Assembly (NCBI GenBank): GCA_029960955.1
Contig: JASBVS010000056.1
Coordinates: forward strand, 1 to 44,335
DNA: 44,335 nt
Direction of reading: 5' to 3'
From: Bacillota bacterium
GTDB taxonomy: Bacteria > Bacillota > Sulfobacillia > JAIMAT01
Every line of letters starts with the position of its first letter. The first letter of the stretch is position 1. Shown one piece after another: positions 7,666 through 16,032 of the stretch. The notes under the pieces are model-generated. The model ran no database searches and was not told the origin of the DNA. It worked only from the letters and a program-made list of their open reading frames with translations. Both the position numbers and the translations under genes were made by a program.

Positions 7666-8364
7666 TCAGAAAGGCAGCCCGTGGAAGAGGCCGGCCAGCG
7701 CGCCGAGGGCGAGAGCGATGGGCAGGGCGGGCAGCAGGTTGGCCACCCGGATCTCCGCCGCTTCCACCATGTTCAGTCCGATGGCGAGAATGAGCAAGCC
7801 GCCGGTCGCTGTCAATGCATGCTCGGGATCGCCCGTCAGGAAGGCGTGGAACGGTGAGGCGAAGAGCGCGATGCCGCCCTGGTAGAGCAGGACGGCCAGG
7901 CCCGCCAGGCCGACGCTGGCTCCCAGGGTGGCCGCCAGGACGGCTGAGGTCATGCCGTCGAGGACAGCCTTCGCGAAAAGGATGGAGTGGTCGCCGTAGA
8001 GTCCGTCCTGGACGGCGCCCACGATGGCCATCGGGCCGACGACGAAGATGACGGTGGCTGTGACGAAACCGGTGCCGTCGCTCGCCAGCCGCGACGGCGT
8101 CACCCGCCGGAGCCACTGGCCGAAGCGTTCGAGACCTTCGTGCAGGTGGAGCCATTCGCCCGCCGCCGCGCCGAGGACGGTGGAGACGAGGGCGAGGAGC
8201 GTCTGCCCGGCCGGCAGGGCCTGGCCCAGGCCGATGACGATCACCCCCAGGCCGACCGCCTGGAGAAGGCGCCGGTGCGTCCGCTCCGGGAGGGGAGGGA
8301 GGAGGAAGGCTCCGAGAAAAGTGCCTGCGAGGATGGCAAGGACGTTGACGAGCGTTCCGATCAC
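7666..8364 (-). CDS. DUF554 family membrane protein
   Basis: This 232-residue protein has about seven membrane spans. It begins VIGTLVNVLAILAGTFLGAFL and carries GVGVxxG-like LLQAVGLGVIVIGLG, the VGPMAIVGAVQDGLYGDHSILFAKAVLDGMTSAV core and NMVEAAEIRVANLLPALPIA, all typical of DUF554/YdfK. These are putative transporters of unknown substrate. The GTG at 8364 was chosen as the family N-terminus; AAAGAGG lies upstream. The gene follows parB, with parS in the spacer. Confidence 0.88.
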   Translation of the reverse strand: MIGTLVNVLAILAGTFLGAFLLPPLPERTHRRLLQAVGLGVIVIGLGQALPAGQTLLALVSTVLGAAAGEWLHLHEGLERFGQWLRRVTPSRLASDGTGFVTATVIFVVGPMAIVGAVQDGLYGDHSILFAKAVLDGMTSAVLAATLGASVGLAGLAVLLYQGGIALFASPFHAFLTGDPEHALTATGGLLILAIGLNMVEAAEIRVANLLPALPIALALGALAGLFHGLPF

Positions 8365-8419
8365 TGCGCCTGTGACCTCTTTCGTGCGAGGATGACCTGC
8401 CACAAGACCCGTCCGTCGA

Positions 8420-8435
8420 TGTTTCACGTGAAACA
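8420..8435. promoter_or_regulatory. parS centromere site
   Basis: The 16-bp perfect palindrome TGTTTCACGTGAAACA is the consensus bacterial parS to which ParB/Spo0J loads before sliding as a CTP clamp and recruiting SMC. It lies between parB and DUF554, about 6-7 kb from oriC. It is the only copy I found in the window. Confidence 0.97.
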
Positions 8436-8514
8436 GGCAGGGTTGGGTCCCCGTCTCGCTTCCGGTCCCCGCCCGCGCCGCCGCCGTCCACGCCCTCCGC
8501 TCTGCCGTCCTGCT

Positions 8515-9468
8515 TCAGCCGCCGCCCCGACCCGCCCCGGCCAGCGCCTCGAACAACCGCTCCAGGTCCTCCATCCCGAAGAAGCGGATCTCCACCGTGC
8601 CTCCGTTCCTGCCCGCGCGGATCCGGACGGGGCTTCCCAGCGCGTCCTGCAGCCGCTCCTCCATCCGCGCCAGCTCCGGCGTCCAATCCGCGCTCGCCTC
8701 GGGCTCCGCCGCCTCGGGCTCCGCCGCCTCGGCCTCCCCCGCCCCTCCCCCGGGCGCCGACTCTACCCGAGGCCGGACCGCCTCGCGCGTCCCGCCCCGC
8801 CGCGCGGCCCGGGCCCGCGCGCGCCGCTCCACCTCCCGCACGCTCCAGCCCTGTTCGACCGCCTCACGGGCGAGCCGCTCCCGCTCCCCCTCGTCGCCCA
8901 CGGCCAGCAGTGCACGCGCGTGCCCTTCGCTCAGCGCCCCCGTCTCCACCCACTCGGCCACCCGTTCCGGCAACTGCAGGAGCCGCAGCGCGTTGGCGAT
9001 GGTGGAGCGGCTCTTGCCGACACGCCGGGCCACTTCCTCCTGCGTCAAGCCCAGCTCGTGAATGAGCGTCGCGTATGCCCGCGCCTCGTCCAGCGGGCTC
9101 AGTTCCTCCCGCTGGATGTTCTCGATCAGCGCCAGCTCCAGCATCTGCCGGTCTTCCACGTCGCGCAGGATCGCCGGAATCTCCTTCAAACCGGCCTCGC
9201 TGGCCGCTCGCCACCTGCGCTCGCCCGCCACCAGCTCGTACCGCTCGCCCACCCGCCGGACGATGACCGGCTCCAGCACGCCGTGCTCCCGGATGGAGGA
9301 GACCAGCTCCTGCAGCTTCGCGTCGTCGATCCGCCGCCGCGGCTGCATCGGGTTCGCCCGGATCGCCGCCACCGGCAGGAGCCGAACCTCTTCGCCCGGC
9401 TTCCTCTCCAGGCCCTCGGGAAAGAGCGCCTGGAGCCCCCGCCCCAGCGCTGGCCGGTTAGCCGGCAC
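8515..9468 (-). CDS. parB: Chromosome partitioning protein ParB (Spo0J)
   Basis: The 317-residue protein opens with the family ALGRGLQALFPE motif. The ParB N-terminal CTPase domain follows, with QPRRRIDDAKLQEL, EHGVLEPVIVRR and YELVAGERRWRAA, then a helix-turn-helix (LTQEEVARRVGKSRSTIANALRL) and a C-terminal dimerisation domain. An Ala/Glu repeat linker (about residues 225-250) precedes the C-domain. The GTG at 9468 overlaps the parA stop by 11 bp, with GGAGG 9 bp upstream. ParB binds parS (one site is 80 bp beyond the stop) and works with ParA and SMC in origin segregation; in spore formers it also relieves Soj effects on DnaA and Spo0A. Confidence 0.97.
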   Translation of the reverse strand: MPANRPALGRGLQALFPEGLERKPGEEVRLLPVAAIRANPMQPRRRIDDAKLQELVSSIREHGVLEPVIVRRVGERYELVAGERRWRAASEAGLKEIPAILRDVEDRQMLELALIENIQREELSPLDEARAYATLIHELGLTQEEVARRVGKSRSTIANALRLLQLPERVAEWVETGALSEGHARALLAVGDEGERERLAREAVEQGWSVREVERRARARAARRGGTREAVRPRVESAPGGGAGEAEAAEPEAAEPEASADWTPELARMEERLQDALGSPVRIRAGRNGGTVEIRFFGMEDLERLFEALAGAGRGGG

Positions 9469-10222
9469 GTGCCAGCACCTCCCTCGCCAGCTCAAGGTAG
9501 ACCTCCGCGCCCCGCGACTTCGGATCGTAGAGGAGCACCGGCAAGCCGTGGCTCGGCGCCTCGCTGATCCGCACGTTCCTGGGGATGACGCTGCGAAAGA
9601 CCTTCTGCGGGAAGTACCGTTTCACTTCCTCGGCCACCTGGATGGAGAGGTTCGTCCGCCCGTCGAACATCGTCAGGACCACACCCTCCAGCTCCAGCGC
9701 CTCGTTGAGATTGGCCCGCACCATGCGCACGCTGTTGAGGAGCTGGGTCAGCCCCTCCAGCGCGTAGTACTCGCACTGGATCGGGATCAGCACCGAGTCG
9801 GCGGCGGTCAGCGCGTTGATGGTCAGCAGACCCAGCGAAGGCGGGCAGTCGATCAGGACGAAGTCGTAGCGCTCCCGCTCGCCCTCCAGCGCCTTCCGCA
9901 ACCGGCTCTCGCGCGCCATCATGCTGACCAGCTCGATCTCGGCGCCGGCGAGGTCGATGTTGGCGGGCACCAGGAAGAGCCCGCCCACTCCCGTCGCCTG
10001 CACGCACGCGCCCAGCTCGGCCTGGCCGATGAGCACGTCGTAGATGTTGGGCCGGAGTGCGTCCTTCTCCAGGCCGAGGCCGCTGGTGCTGTTCCCCTGC
10101 GGATCGATGTCCACCAGAAGGACACGCTGCCCGAGGTACGCGAGGCCGGCGCTCAGGTTGACGGCCGTGGTGGTCTTCCCCACCCCGCCCTTCTGGTTGG
10201 CCACCGCGATGACCCGGGCCAT
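9458..10222 (-). CDS. parA: Chromosome partitioning ATPase ParA (Soj)
   Basis: A 254-residue deviant-Walker ATPase starting MARVIAVANQKGGVGKTTTA, with the ParA motifs VLLVDIDPQGNSTSGLG, DFVLIDCPPSLGLLTINAL and PIQCEYYALEGL, and IPRNVRISEAPSHGLPV near the end. The length is that of chromosomal Soj rather than plasmid ParA. It forms DNA-bound ATP dimers that ParB stimulates, and it also modulates DnaA. It lies between noc (9 bp upstream) and parB (overlapping), the usual order. Confidence 0.97.
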   Translation of the reverse strand: MARVIAVANQKGGVGKTTTAVNLSAGLAYLGQRVLLVDIDPQGNSTSGLGLEKDALRPNIYDVLIGQAELGACVQATGVGGLFLVPANIDLAGAEIELVSMMARESRLRKALEGERERYDFVLIDCPPSLGLLTINALTAADSVLIPIQCEYYALEGLTQLLNSVRMVRANLNEALELEGVVLTMFDGRTNLSIQVAEEVKRYFPQKVFRSVIPRNVRISEAPSHGLPVLLYDPKSRGAEVYLELAREVLARAG

Positions 10223-10231
10223 GCCCGCGGA

Positions 10232-11110
10232 TCAGCCCCTCCGCGCCGGCCTGCCGGCCGCGTTCTGCGCCGAAGTCGAAGAGGAGGCCTGCGACGCCAC
10301 CGGGCGCTTGGAGATGCGCACCCGCACCTCCAGCTCCTCTCCCAGGTCCACTTCCTCCATCCGGGTGGCCACACCTGCCGCCTGCAGGTGGCTGACCGCC
10401 TGGCGGAAGGTGTTCAGGAAGATGCGGATGTCCTTGATGACCCGGATCTGCCTGCGCCCGGGAGCGGCCGCCGCCTGCCCGGCGCGCGCGTCGACCAGCT
10501 GCCCGACCAGCCGTTCCGTCTCCCGGACGGTCAGCTCCTCCTCCACCACGCGCTGGAGGACCTCCATCTGCAGCTGCTCGTCCTCAAGACGGAGAAGCGC
10601 CCGCGCGTGCCGTTCGCTCACCACGTCGCGCCGCCGGAAGATCTCGCGCCGGACGGCCTCCGGAAGACGGAGAAGGCGGAGCCGGTTGGCCACGCTGCTC
10701 GCGCTCTTGCCCACCTGCGCCGCCAAGTCCGCCTGGCGCAGGTGGAAGTCCTCGATCAGCTCGCGGTAGCCCTCGGCTTCCTCCAGGAAGTGCAGGTTCT
10801 CGCGTTGCAGGTTCTCCACCAGGCTGAGCACGGCCGCGCGCTGGTCGTCCGCCTCCACCACGACCGCGGGGATCCGCTGGAGTCCCGCCATGCGCGCGGC
10901 ACGCCAGCGCCGCTCGCCCGCGACCAGCTCGTAGGCCCCGCCCACCGGGCGGACCACCACCGGCTGGAGCATGCCGTTCTCCCGGATCGACTCGGAGAGC
11001 TCCTGGAGAGCCTCGCTGCCGAAGTGCCGCCTGGCCTGGTACGGGCTTGGGCGCACCTGGTCGACCGGCACCTCGAGCCACCGTTCCGCCGACGGACCCC
11101 CGACGCGCAC
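10232..11110 (-). CDS. noc: Nucleoid occlusion protein Noc (ParB paralogue)
   Basis: The 292-residue ParB-family protein is encoded just before parA. It has VDQVRPSPYQARRHFGSEAL, YELVAGERRWRAARMAGL and LVENLQRENLHFLEEAEGY, and the helix-turn-helix LRQADLAAQVGKSASSVANRL. The C-terminal IRVIKDIRIFLNTFRQAVSHL segment is typical of Noc rather than Spo0J. Noc binds palindromic sites across the chromosome and the membrane and blocks FtsZ-ring assembly over DNA. A GTG start at 11110 has GGAGG about 10 bp upstream. A near-consensus Noc site is present at 28775-28788. Confidence 0.9.
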   Translation of the reverse strand: MRVGGPSAERWLEVPVDQVRPSPYQARRHFGSEALQELSESIRENGMLQPVVVRPVGGAYELVAGERRWRAARMAGLQRIPAVVVEADDQRAAVLSLVENLQRENLHFLEEAEGYRELIEDFHLRQADLAAQVGKSASSVANRLRLLRLPEAVRREIFRRRDVVSERHARALLRLEDEQLQMEVLQRVVEEELTVRETERLVGQLVDARAGQAAAAPGRRQIRVIKDIRIFLNTFRQAVSHLQAAGVATRMEEVDLGEELEVRVRISKRPVASQASSSTSAQNAAGRPARRG

Positions 11111-11206
11111 CCGGCCCTCACCTCCGGCGGCGCCCTTCCTTCCACGTTCCGGCTTCCTGCTCCTTCCGCCGCTCCGCCGCCGATCGGCACCCCCGCGCCC
11201 GAGCCT

Positions 11207-11908
11207 TCACGCTTCGGCACGGAAGACCAGGAGAAGCCGGCTTTCGCCGCCTTCCGGCAGACGGGCCTCGACCACGCGCACCAGCGCAAGGCGCTCCCGC
11301 CGCAAGAGCGCCTGGGCGCCGGCCAGCTCGACCCGGCCGGCCGGCCCCTTGTAGGCGAAGAGCAGGCCGCCCGGTCGCTCAAGAAGGCCCGCACAGATCG
11401 GGATCAGGCGCTGCAACGGCGCCACGGCACGCGCCGTCACCCGCGCGAAGCCCGCCGGCCAGGGCGGGGCCTCGCCGAGCGCCAGCCACGTCCGCCGATC
11501 CTCCGCCCGGCCCCATACCGCCTGCACCCGCCCGCCGACGCCCAGCGCCTCGGCCTCCCGCGCCAGAAAGGCGGCCTTCTTCCGGGTCGCCTCGAGAAGC
11601 CACCAGCTGCGCCCCGCCTCGGCCAAGGCCAGCGCCAAACCCGGGAAGCCCGCGCCCGAACCGAGGTCCAGCGCCTCCCCGCCGCCGGCCCATTCCGGCG
11701 CGGCCAGGGCGAGAAGCGAGTCGACCACGTTGCGCCGCAGGTTCTCCTCCGTCCCGCGGACCCCAGTGATCGCCCAGCGCTCGGCCTCCGCGGCCACGTC
11801 CTCCGCCAGCCGCACCAGCAGCGCGAGCCGCTCCTCGGGAAGGGTGAGGCCCCACCCCGCCAGCCATCCCTCCAGCAGGCGCAGGGGCGCCCGCGAGCCC
11901 TCCCTCAC
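11207..11908 (-). CDS. rsmG: 16S rRNA (guanine-N7)-methyltransferase RsmG
   Basis: The protein has 233 residues. It contains the SAM-binding motif LDLGSGAGFPGLALA, preceded by RRNVVDSLLAL and followed by LLEATRKKAAFL and FARVTARAVAPLQRL, matching RsmG (GidB). This enzyme methylates N7 of G527 in the 16S 530 loop. The GTG start overlaps the jag stop (GTGA). In most Bacillota the mnmE and mnmG genes lie between jag and rsmG; here they are missing and jag is joined directly to rsmG. Confidence 0.95.
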   Translation of the reverse strand: MREGSRAPLRLLEGWLAGWGLTLPEERLALLVRLAEDVAAEAERWAITGVRGTEENLRRNVVDSLLALAAPEWAGGGEALDLGSGAGFPGLALALAEAGRSWWLLEATRKKAAFLAREAEALGVGGRVQAVWGRAEDRRTWLALGEAPPWPAGFARVTARAVAPLQRLIPICAGLLERPGGLLFAYKGPAGRVELAGAQALLRRERLALVRVVEARLPEGGESRLLLVFRAEA

Positions 11909-12657
11909 GAACCCGTCGCCGCACCCCGCCGCGCCGCATCCCCGCCCGCATGGTGGCGCCTGCGCGAGCGGCGGCCACCCCCGCTCTTGCCCGGCGAGTC
12001 GCTCCGCGCGGCGGCCGCCGCCTCCTCCACCGGCTCCACCACCACGAAGCGATGCGGCTCCTCGCCCTCGCTATGCGTCCGGACGCGGCCGTCGCCCTCC
12101 AGCGCCAGGTGCACCACGCGCCGCTCCGCCGCCGGCATCGGGGGAAGCTCGACGCGCCTGCCGGTCCGCACGGCTTCCTCCGCCGCCCGCTGTGCCACCC
12201 GCCTGAGGTTGCCCGTCCGGCGCTCGCGGTACTGGACCGCGTCGATCACCAGGGGCGTGCGGTCTCCCGACGCGCGCGTGGCCACCGTGTTGGTGAGCAG
12301 CTGCAGCGCGTCCAGTGTCTGCCCGTGGAAGCCGATCAGCTCGCCCGCGTCGCGCCCCTTCAGCTGCAGGACGATCCGCTCCGGCTCCCGCACCACCAGG
12401 ACCGACGTCTCCCTGCACCCGTAGAGCAGCGCCACCCGGGAGAGGAAGCGTTGCGCGGCGAGCCCCTTCTCCATGGTCAGGGTGAGCCGGACGCGCGCCT
12501 GCCTTCCTGCCGTCGCCGAGCCGGCGGCGCTCCCCGGCTCGGCCGGATCCTCCAGCACCTCGACCTTGACGTGGCGGTGTCCCACGCCACCCAGGCGAAT
12601 CAGGCCGATGGAGACCGCCTCGTCCACGCTCGGCGCCGTCACTTCCACCGACCGCAA
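11905..12657 (-). CDS. jag: RNA-binding protein Jag (KhpB / SpoIIIJ-associated)
   Basis: Three domains fit in 250 residues: an N-terminal Jag_N (RSVEVTAPSVDEAVSIGLIRLG), a KH domain with GELIGFHGQTLDALQ, and an R3H domain (YRERRTGNLRRVAQRAAEEA, with ELPPMPAAERRVVHLAL). A basic, disordered Arg/Gly tail follows about residue 215. KhpB binds many small RNAs and mRNAs and affects cell-wall growth and sporulation. The TTG at 12657 lies 5 bp after the yidC stop, and jag is co-transcribed with yidC across Bacillota. Confidence 0.95.
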   Translation of the reverse strand: MRSVEVTAPSVDEAVSIGLIRLGGVGHRHVKVEVLEDPAEPGSAAGSATAGRQARVRLTLTMEKGLAAQRFLSRVALLYGCRETSVLVVREPERIVLQLKGRDAGELIGFHGQTLDALQLLTNTVATRASGDRTPLVIDAVQYRERRTGNLRRVAQRAAEEAVRTGRRVELPPMPAAERRVVHLALEGDGRVRTHSEGEEPHRFVVVEPVEEAAAAARSDSPGKSGGGRRSRRRHHAGGDAARRGAATGS

Positions 12658-12661
12658 GGGC

Positions 12662-13312
12662 TCATCCCCTCTCCGTCGTGGGCCGGACCACCTTCGGCAC
12701 CATCGCCGCCTGGAAGACGCTGAAGGTGTTGGAGACGACGAAGTAGAGCCCCAGCCCGGCGGGCAGGTTGAGCGTGATCCAGCCCATGAGAAGCGGCATC
12801 AGGTACATCATCATGCGCTGCTGCTGGGCTGCGTTGCCGGTCATGCCGGGCGAGTTGCGCAGCATCACCCAGCTCTGCAGGAAGGTGGTGACCACCGTCA
12901 GGATCGGCAACAGGTAGAGCGGGTCGGGGTGCGCCAGCGTGGCGATCCAGAGGAAGGAGGCGTGCGAGAAGTCGAAGCGGCGCAACGTCTCGTACAGCGC
13001 CCAGAGGATGGGCAGCTGGAGCAGCAGCGGGAAGCAGCCCGCGGCCGGGTTGACGCCGTTCTCCCGCCAGAGCTTCATCGTCTCCTCGTTCAGCTTCTGC
13101 GGGTTGTTCTTGTACTTCTTCTGCAGCTCGGCCAGCCTGGGCTGCAGGTCCTGCATCTTCCTGGAAGAGACCATGGACGGCCAGGTGGCGGGCCAGAGGA
13201 TCCCGCGCACGACCAGCGTCAGCAGGATGATGCCGACGCCGTAGTTGCCCCCCACGGAAAGGAAGATCAGCGCCGAGCGGAAAGCCGAGAGCAACGCGTC
13301 CCAGACAGCCAA
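12662..13312 (-). CDS. yidC: Membrane protein insertase YidC (SpoIIIJ type)
   Basis: This 216-residue Oxa1/YidC protein has five hydrophobic spans, the GVGIILLTLVVRGILWP first conserved span with its essential arginine, and the cytoplasmic LQPRLAELQKKYKNNPQKLN hairpin. The PLLLQLPILWALYETLRR and MYLMPLLMGWITLNLPAGLGLYFVVSN segments complete the fold. It inserts membrane proteins with or without SecYEG. The TTG start at 13312 has AAGGAGG about 8 bp upstream. It is shorter than B. subtilis SpoIIIJ (261 residues) because the N-terminal lipoprotein signal is missing. It lies between yidD and jag. Confidence 0.95.
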   Translation of the reverse strand: MAVWDALLSAFRSALIFLSVGGNYGVGIILLTLVVRGILWPATWPSMVSSRKMQDLQPRLAELQKKYKNNPQKLNEETMKLWRENGVNPAAGCFPLLLQLPILWALYETLRRFDFSHASFLWIATLAHPDPLYLLPILTVVTTFLQSWVMLRNSPGMTGNAAQQQRMMMYLMPLLMGWITLNLPAGLGLYFVVSNTFSVFQAAMVPKVVRPTTERG

Positions 13313-13366
13313 ACGGCGACCTCCTTCGCGGCGCCCCTTCCGCCCGCCTCGGGGGTGCGGGGCGCC

Positions 13367-13612
13367 TCACGGCACGGGATCGTAACCGCCCGGCGACCAC
13401 GGGCCGCAGCGGATCACGCGCCAAGCCGCCAGCGCGGATCCCCTCGCCGGGCCATGCTTCAAGACCGCTTCCAAGGCGTACTCGGAGCAGGTCGGCGTGA
13501 AGCGGCAGCTCGGCGGCTTGAGCGGAGAGATCCAGCGCCGGTAGAAGCGGATGGCGCCCACGAGGAGCGCCTGGATCCCCCTGCTCGCCCCGCGGGTCCG
13601 GCTCCCGGTCAT
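13367..13612 (-). CDS. yidD: Membrane protein insertion efficiency factor YidD
   Basis: The 81-residue protein contains [36 protein letters not shown] and [13 protein letters not shown], the full YidD signature with its conserved cysteines. It assists YidC-dependent insertion. The ATG at 13612 overlaps the rnpA stop by four bases, the standard rnpA-yidD-yidC arrangement. Confidence 0.95.
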   Translation of the reverse strand: MTGSRTRGASRGIQALLVGAIRFYRRWISPLKPPSCRFTPTCSEYALEAVLKHGPARGSALAAWRVIRCGPWSPGGYDPVP

Positions 13613-13977
13613 GCGTCCTCGCCCTTCTCCCGCCACAACCCCAGCGCGTCGAAGAGCCTCTCCAGCTCGTCGGCCAACCGCCCGTACGGCATCTCGCGCG
13701 CCGCCCGGCGACCCACCAGGACCACGTCGTACCCCGGCCGGACACGGCTCCACGCCCGGCGCGCCCACTCGCGGAGCCGGCGTCGCACCCGGTTCCGGGC
13801 GACCGCCCCGCCGGCGCGCGAGCTGACGACGACGCCGAGACGGCTGAGATCCAGCCCATTAGGTGCAGTGTACACCACCGCGGGCCCGCCCACGACCTGC
13901 TTGCCAACGTCAAAAACGCGCCGGAACTCGTTCCGGCGCACGATCTTCCGCATCGACTGGACCCCGGGTCGAGCCAC
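13609..13977 (-). CDS. rnpA: Ribonuclease P protein component
   Basis: This basic protein is the protein subunit of RNase P, which helps the RNA subunit bind and cut the tRNA 5' leader. The family signature [14 protein letters not shown] is clear, and the [13 protein letters not shown] start and [11 protein letters not shown] strand fit. Two starts are possible: the GTG at 13977 (122 residues) or the ATG at 13953 (114 residues), which begins at the usual MRKIVRR. Neither has a strong Shine-Dalgarno. It follows rpmH by 40 bp. Confidence 0.95.
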   Translation of the reverse strand: MARPGVQSMRKIVRRNEFRRVFDVGKQVVGGPAVVYTAPNGLDLSRLGVVVSSRAGGAVARNRVRRRLREWARRAWSRVRPGYDVVLVGRRAAREMPYGRLADELERLFDALGLWREKGEDA

Positions 13978-14017
13978 CCGAGCCGCCCGCTGACCCGCCC
14001 GCCGAGGCGGACGCAGG

Positions 14018-14155
14018 CTACTCGACCGCCAGGCGGTGACGGCCCTTTGCCCGCCGCCGGCGCAAGACCTCGCGGCCCCCGTGCGTCCGCATCCGGGCGC
14101 GGAAGCCGTGCACCCGCAGCCGATGCCGCCTCTTGGGCTGGTACGTGCGCTTCAT
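14018..14155 (-). CDS. rpmH: 50S ribosomal protein L34
   Basis: The 45-residue highly basic protein reads [18 protein letters not shown] at its start, then [20 protein letters not shown] and a final HRLAVE, an unmistakable bL34. It is the first gene of the leftward operon rpmH-rnpA-yidD-yidC-jag-rsmG and sits next to dnaA in the opposite orientation, as in Bacillus. The sigma-A promoter at 14310-14339 leaves a leader of about 150 nt. Confidence 0.97.
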   Translation of the reverse strand: MKRTYQPKRRHRLRVHGFRARMRTHGGREVLRRRRAKGRHRLAVE

Positions 14156-14309
14156 ACCCGCTCACTCCTCCGGCCGCCCGGGCAGGGATCGCAGGAGCCG
14201 AACCGAACCTGTTCCCTGTCGCACTTCCGACCCAGCCAGGCATGGCTCGCGCGGAGAACCGGTCCGCCGGACCAGCCGCCGGCCCTAAGATCGGCTCCAG
14301 ACCGCGCGA

Positions 14310-14339
14310 ATTATAGGCGAATGCAAGAGGGCGAGTCAA
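14310..14339 (-). promoter_or_regulatory. Sigma-A promoter of the rpmH operon
   Basis: On the minus strand, TTGACT (14334-14339) is separated by 18 bp from a perfect TATAAT (14310-14315). In such GC-rich DNA this near-consensus pair is striking and lies in the right place to drive rpmH-rnpA-yidD-yidC-jag-rsmG. Confidence 0.8.
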
Positions 14340-14395
14340 ACGGACGCCTCCACGTCACGGCAGCCGTCACGCCCCGCCTTGGACCCCTCCCGACC

Positions 14396-14424
14396 TTGCC
14401 CGTGCTCCTGTCCTCTGCTAGCGT
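14396..14424 (+). promoter_or_regulatory. Candidate dnaA promoter (extended -10)
   Basis: TTGCCC (14396-14401) is followed after 17 bp by TAGCGT (14419-14424), with TGC immediately before the -10. The same TTGCCC-17-TGC-TAGCrT layout occurs before tRNA-Ser at 28432-28460. It would give dnaA a leader of about 230 nt containing the DnaA-box cluster. Confidence 0.5.
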
Positions 14425-14664
14425 GTGGGAGCCGACGGGGCGGGGTGGGTTTGTAGTGTGCGCGCCGGTATGCACAGGTTGTGGATAACCCTGTTGACAA
14501 CGTGTGTCCACAGCATACGGCGACATAACAGAGGTGCAGCTACGCCTTAGCGGCTTACCTCGCGAGCTTCGGGCGACCCGGGCACTCCGGCGCTGCATAG
14601 GCGCAGGCGACGCCCGGCCGGCCCCGGCCCGCGGCGACCGCCCACCTGGACGGGGGTTGGCAGC

Positions 14665-16032
14665 ATGCAGTCGCTCGCACAAGTCTGGACGCAAGCGGTG
14701 CAAAACCTGGAGGCCAGCGTCCCGGCCCCGACCTTCCACTTCATCCGGGAAACCGAGCCGATCGCGCTCCACGACGACACCCTCATCCTCGGCGTGCGCA
14801 ACAGCTTCACGCGCGACTACCTCCAGGACCACGTCGCCTTGCTGCTGCAGCGCCAGCTGGCCGAGCTTCTGCGCCGCGAGGTGCGCCTGGAGTTCGTGGT
14901 CCCGCCCGAGACCTCCGCGGAGACGGGCGAAGCGAGGGCGCAGGACGAGGTGGCCGCGGCCCTCTCGGCCGCCGTCCAGGCGCACGTCGCGCAGCGCAGC
15001 GGCAGCATCGGCCAGCCTCTCAATCCGCGCTACACCTTCGAGACCTTTGTCGTGGGCAGCTCCAACCGGCTGGCGCACGCCGCCTCGCTGGCCGTGGCCG
15101 ACGCGCCCGCGCGCGCGTACAACCCGCTCTTCATCTACGGCGGCGCGGGGCTGGGAAAGACCCATCTCATGCAGGCCGTGGCGCATCGCACCCTGGCGCG
15201 CCATCCCGGCATCCGCGTGGCCTACGTCTCCTGCGAGACCTTCGCCAACGAGCTGATCAACGCGATCCGCGACCGGCGGACGGTCGAGTTCAGGAACCGC
15301 TACCGGAACGTCGACGTGCTCCTGGTGGACGACATCCAGTTCCTGGCGGGCAAGGAGAGCACGCAGGAGGAGTTCTTCCACACGTTCAACGCGCTCCACG
15401 AGGCCAACCGGCAGATCATCGTCTCCTCCGACCGGCCGCCCAAGGAGATCCCCACGCTGGAGGAGAGGCTCAGGTCGCGCTTCGAGTGGGGGCTGATCTC
15501 GGACATCCAGCCGCCCGACTTCGAGACGCGCCTTGCCATCCTTCGCGCCAAGGCGGCGGCCGACAACCTGGAGATCGACGACGGCATCCTCGTCTACATC
15601 GCCGAGCATGTCCGGACCAACATCCGCGAGCTCGAGGGCGCGCTGATCCGCCTGGTCGCCTACACCTCCTTCAAGCACCTGCCGCTGACGCTGGAGGTGG
15701 CCAAGGAGTCGCTCCAGGACTTCGTCACCCCGGGCCCCGACAGGATGGTCACCATCGAGGTGATCCAGAGGGTCGTCGCGGAGTACTACGGCCTCGACGT
15801 CCAGGAGCTGAAGGTGCACCGCCGGACGCGGGCGGTGGCCTATCCCCGTCAGATCGCCATGTACCTGTGCAGGAAGCTGACCGACGCCTCCCTCCCCAAG
15901 ATCGGCGAGGAGTTCGGAGGCCGCGACCACACCACCGTGCTCCACGCCTTCAACAAGGTCGAGGCCGACGTCCAGCGGGACCCTTCGCTGGCCGCGACCA
16001 TCGATCACCTGGTGCGGCAGATCCGGTCCTGA
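14665..16032 (+). CDS. dnaA: Chromosomal replication initiator protein DnaA
   Basis: A 455-residue initiator. Domain I begins LAQVWTQAVQNLEASVPAPT and a variable linker runs to about residue 115. The AAA+ domain contains NPRYTFETFVVGSSNRLAHA, Walker A GGAGLGKTHLM (about 159-169) and Walker B VDVLLVDDIQFLAGKE (about 215-230). Domain IV has the DnaA signature GGRDHTTVLHAFNKVE. It binds TTATCCACA-type boxes, which flank the gene at 14471-14512 and 16069-16231, and opens the origin. The ATG at 14665 matches the family start. It is the first plus-strand gene, diverging from rpmH. Confidence 0.98.
   Translation: MQSLAQVWTQAVQNLEASVPAPTFHFIRETEPIALHDDTLILGVRNSFTRDYLQDHVALLLQRQLAELLRREVRLEFVVPPETSAETGEARAQDEVAAALSAAVQAHVAQRSGSIGQPLNPRYTFETFVVGSSNRLAHAASLAVADAPARAYNPLFIYGGAGLGKTHLMQAVAHRTLARHPGIRVAYVSCETFANELINAIRDRRTVEFRNRYRNVDVLLVDDIQFLAGKESTQEEFFHTFNALHEANRQIIVSSDRPPKEIPTLEERLRSRFEWGLISDIQPPDFETRLAILRAKAAADNLEIDDGILVYIAEHVRTNIRELEGALIRLVAYTSFKHLPLTLEVAKESLQDFVTPGPDRMVTIEVIQRVVAEYYGLDVQELKVHRRTRAVAYPRQIAMYLCRKLTDASLPKIGEEFGGRDHTTVLHAFNKVEADVQRDPSLAATIDHLVRQIRS

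Larger units (their letters stand above)
14156..14664. other. rpmH-dnaA intergenic region with a DnaA-box cluster
   Basis: No gene is seen in these 509 bp. The left half carries the rpmH promoter. Near 14471-14512 a relatively AT-rich patch holds a DnaA box on the minus strand (TGTGGATAA, 14480-14488), with weaker box-like TGCACAGG and TGTCCACAG elements beside it and a TTGACA at 14494-14499. This is the position of the upstream subregion of the bipartite B. subtilis origin, and it probably also autoregulates dnaA. Confidence 0.7.

Noticed and set aside
8694-8740. Tandem 15-bp repeats inside parB
   Set aside because: They encode the Ala/Glu linker (AEPEA repeats) between ParB domains and are ordinary low-complexity coding sequence.
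9062-12424. A plus-strand open frame of 1120 codons opposite parB-parA-noc-rsmG-jag
   Set aside because: It lies antisense to five well-recognised genes, its translation is low-complexity and resembles no family; such frames arise from GC-rich third codon positions.
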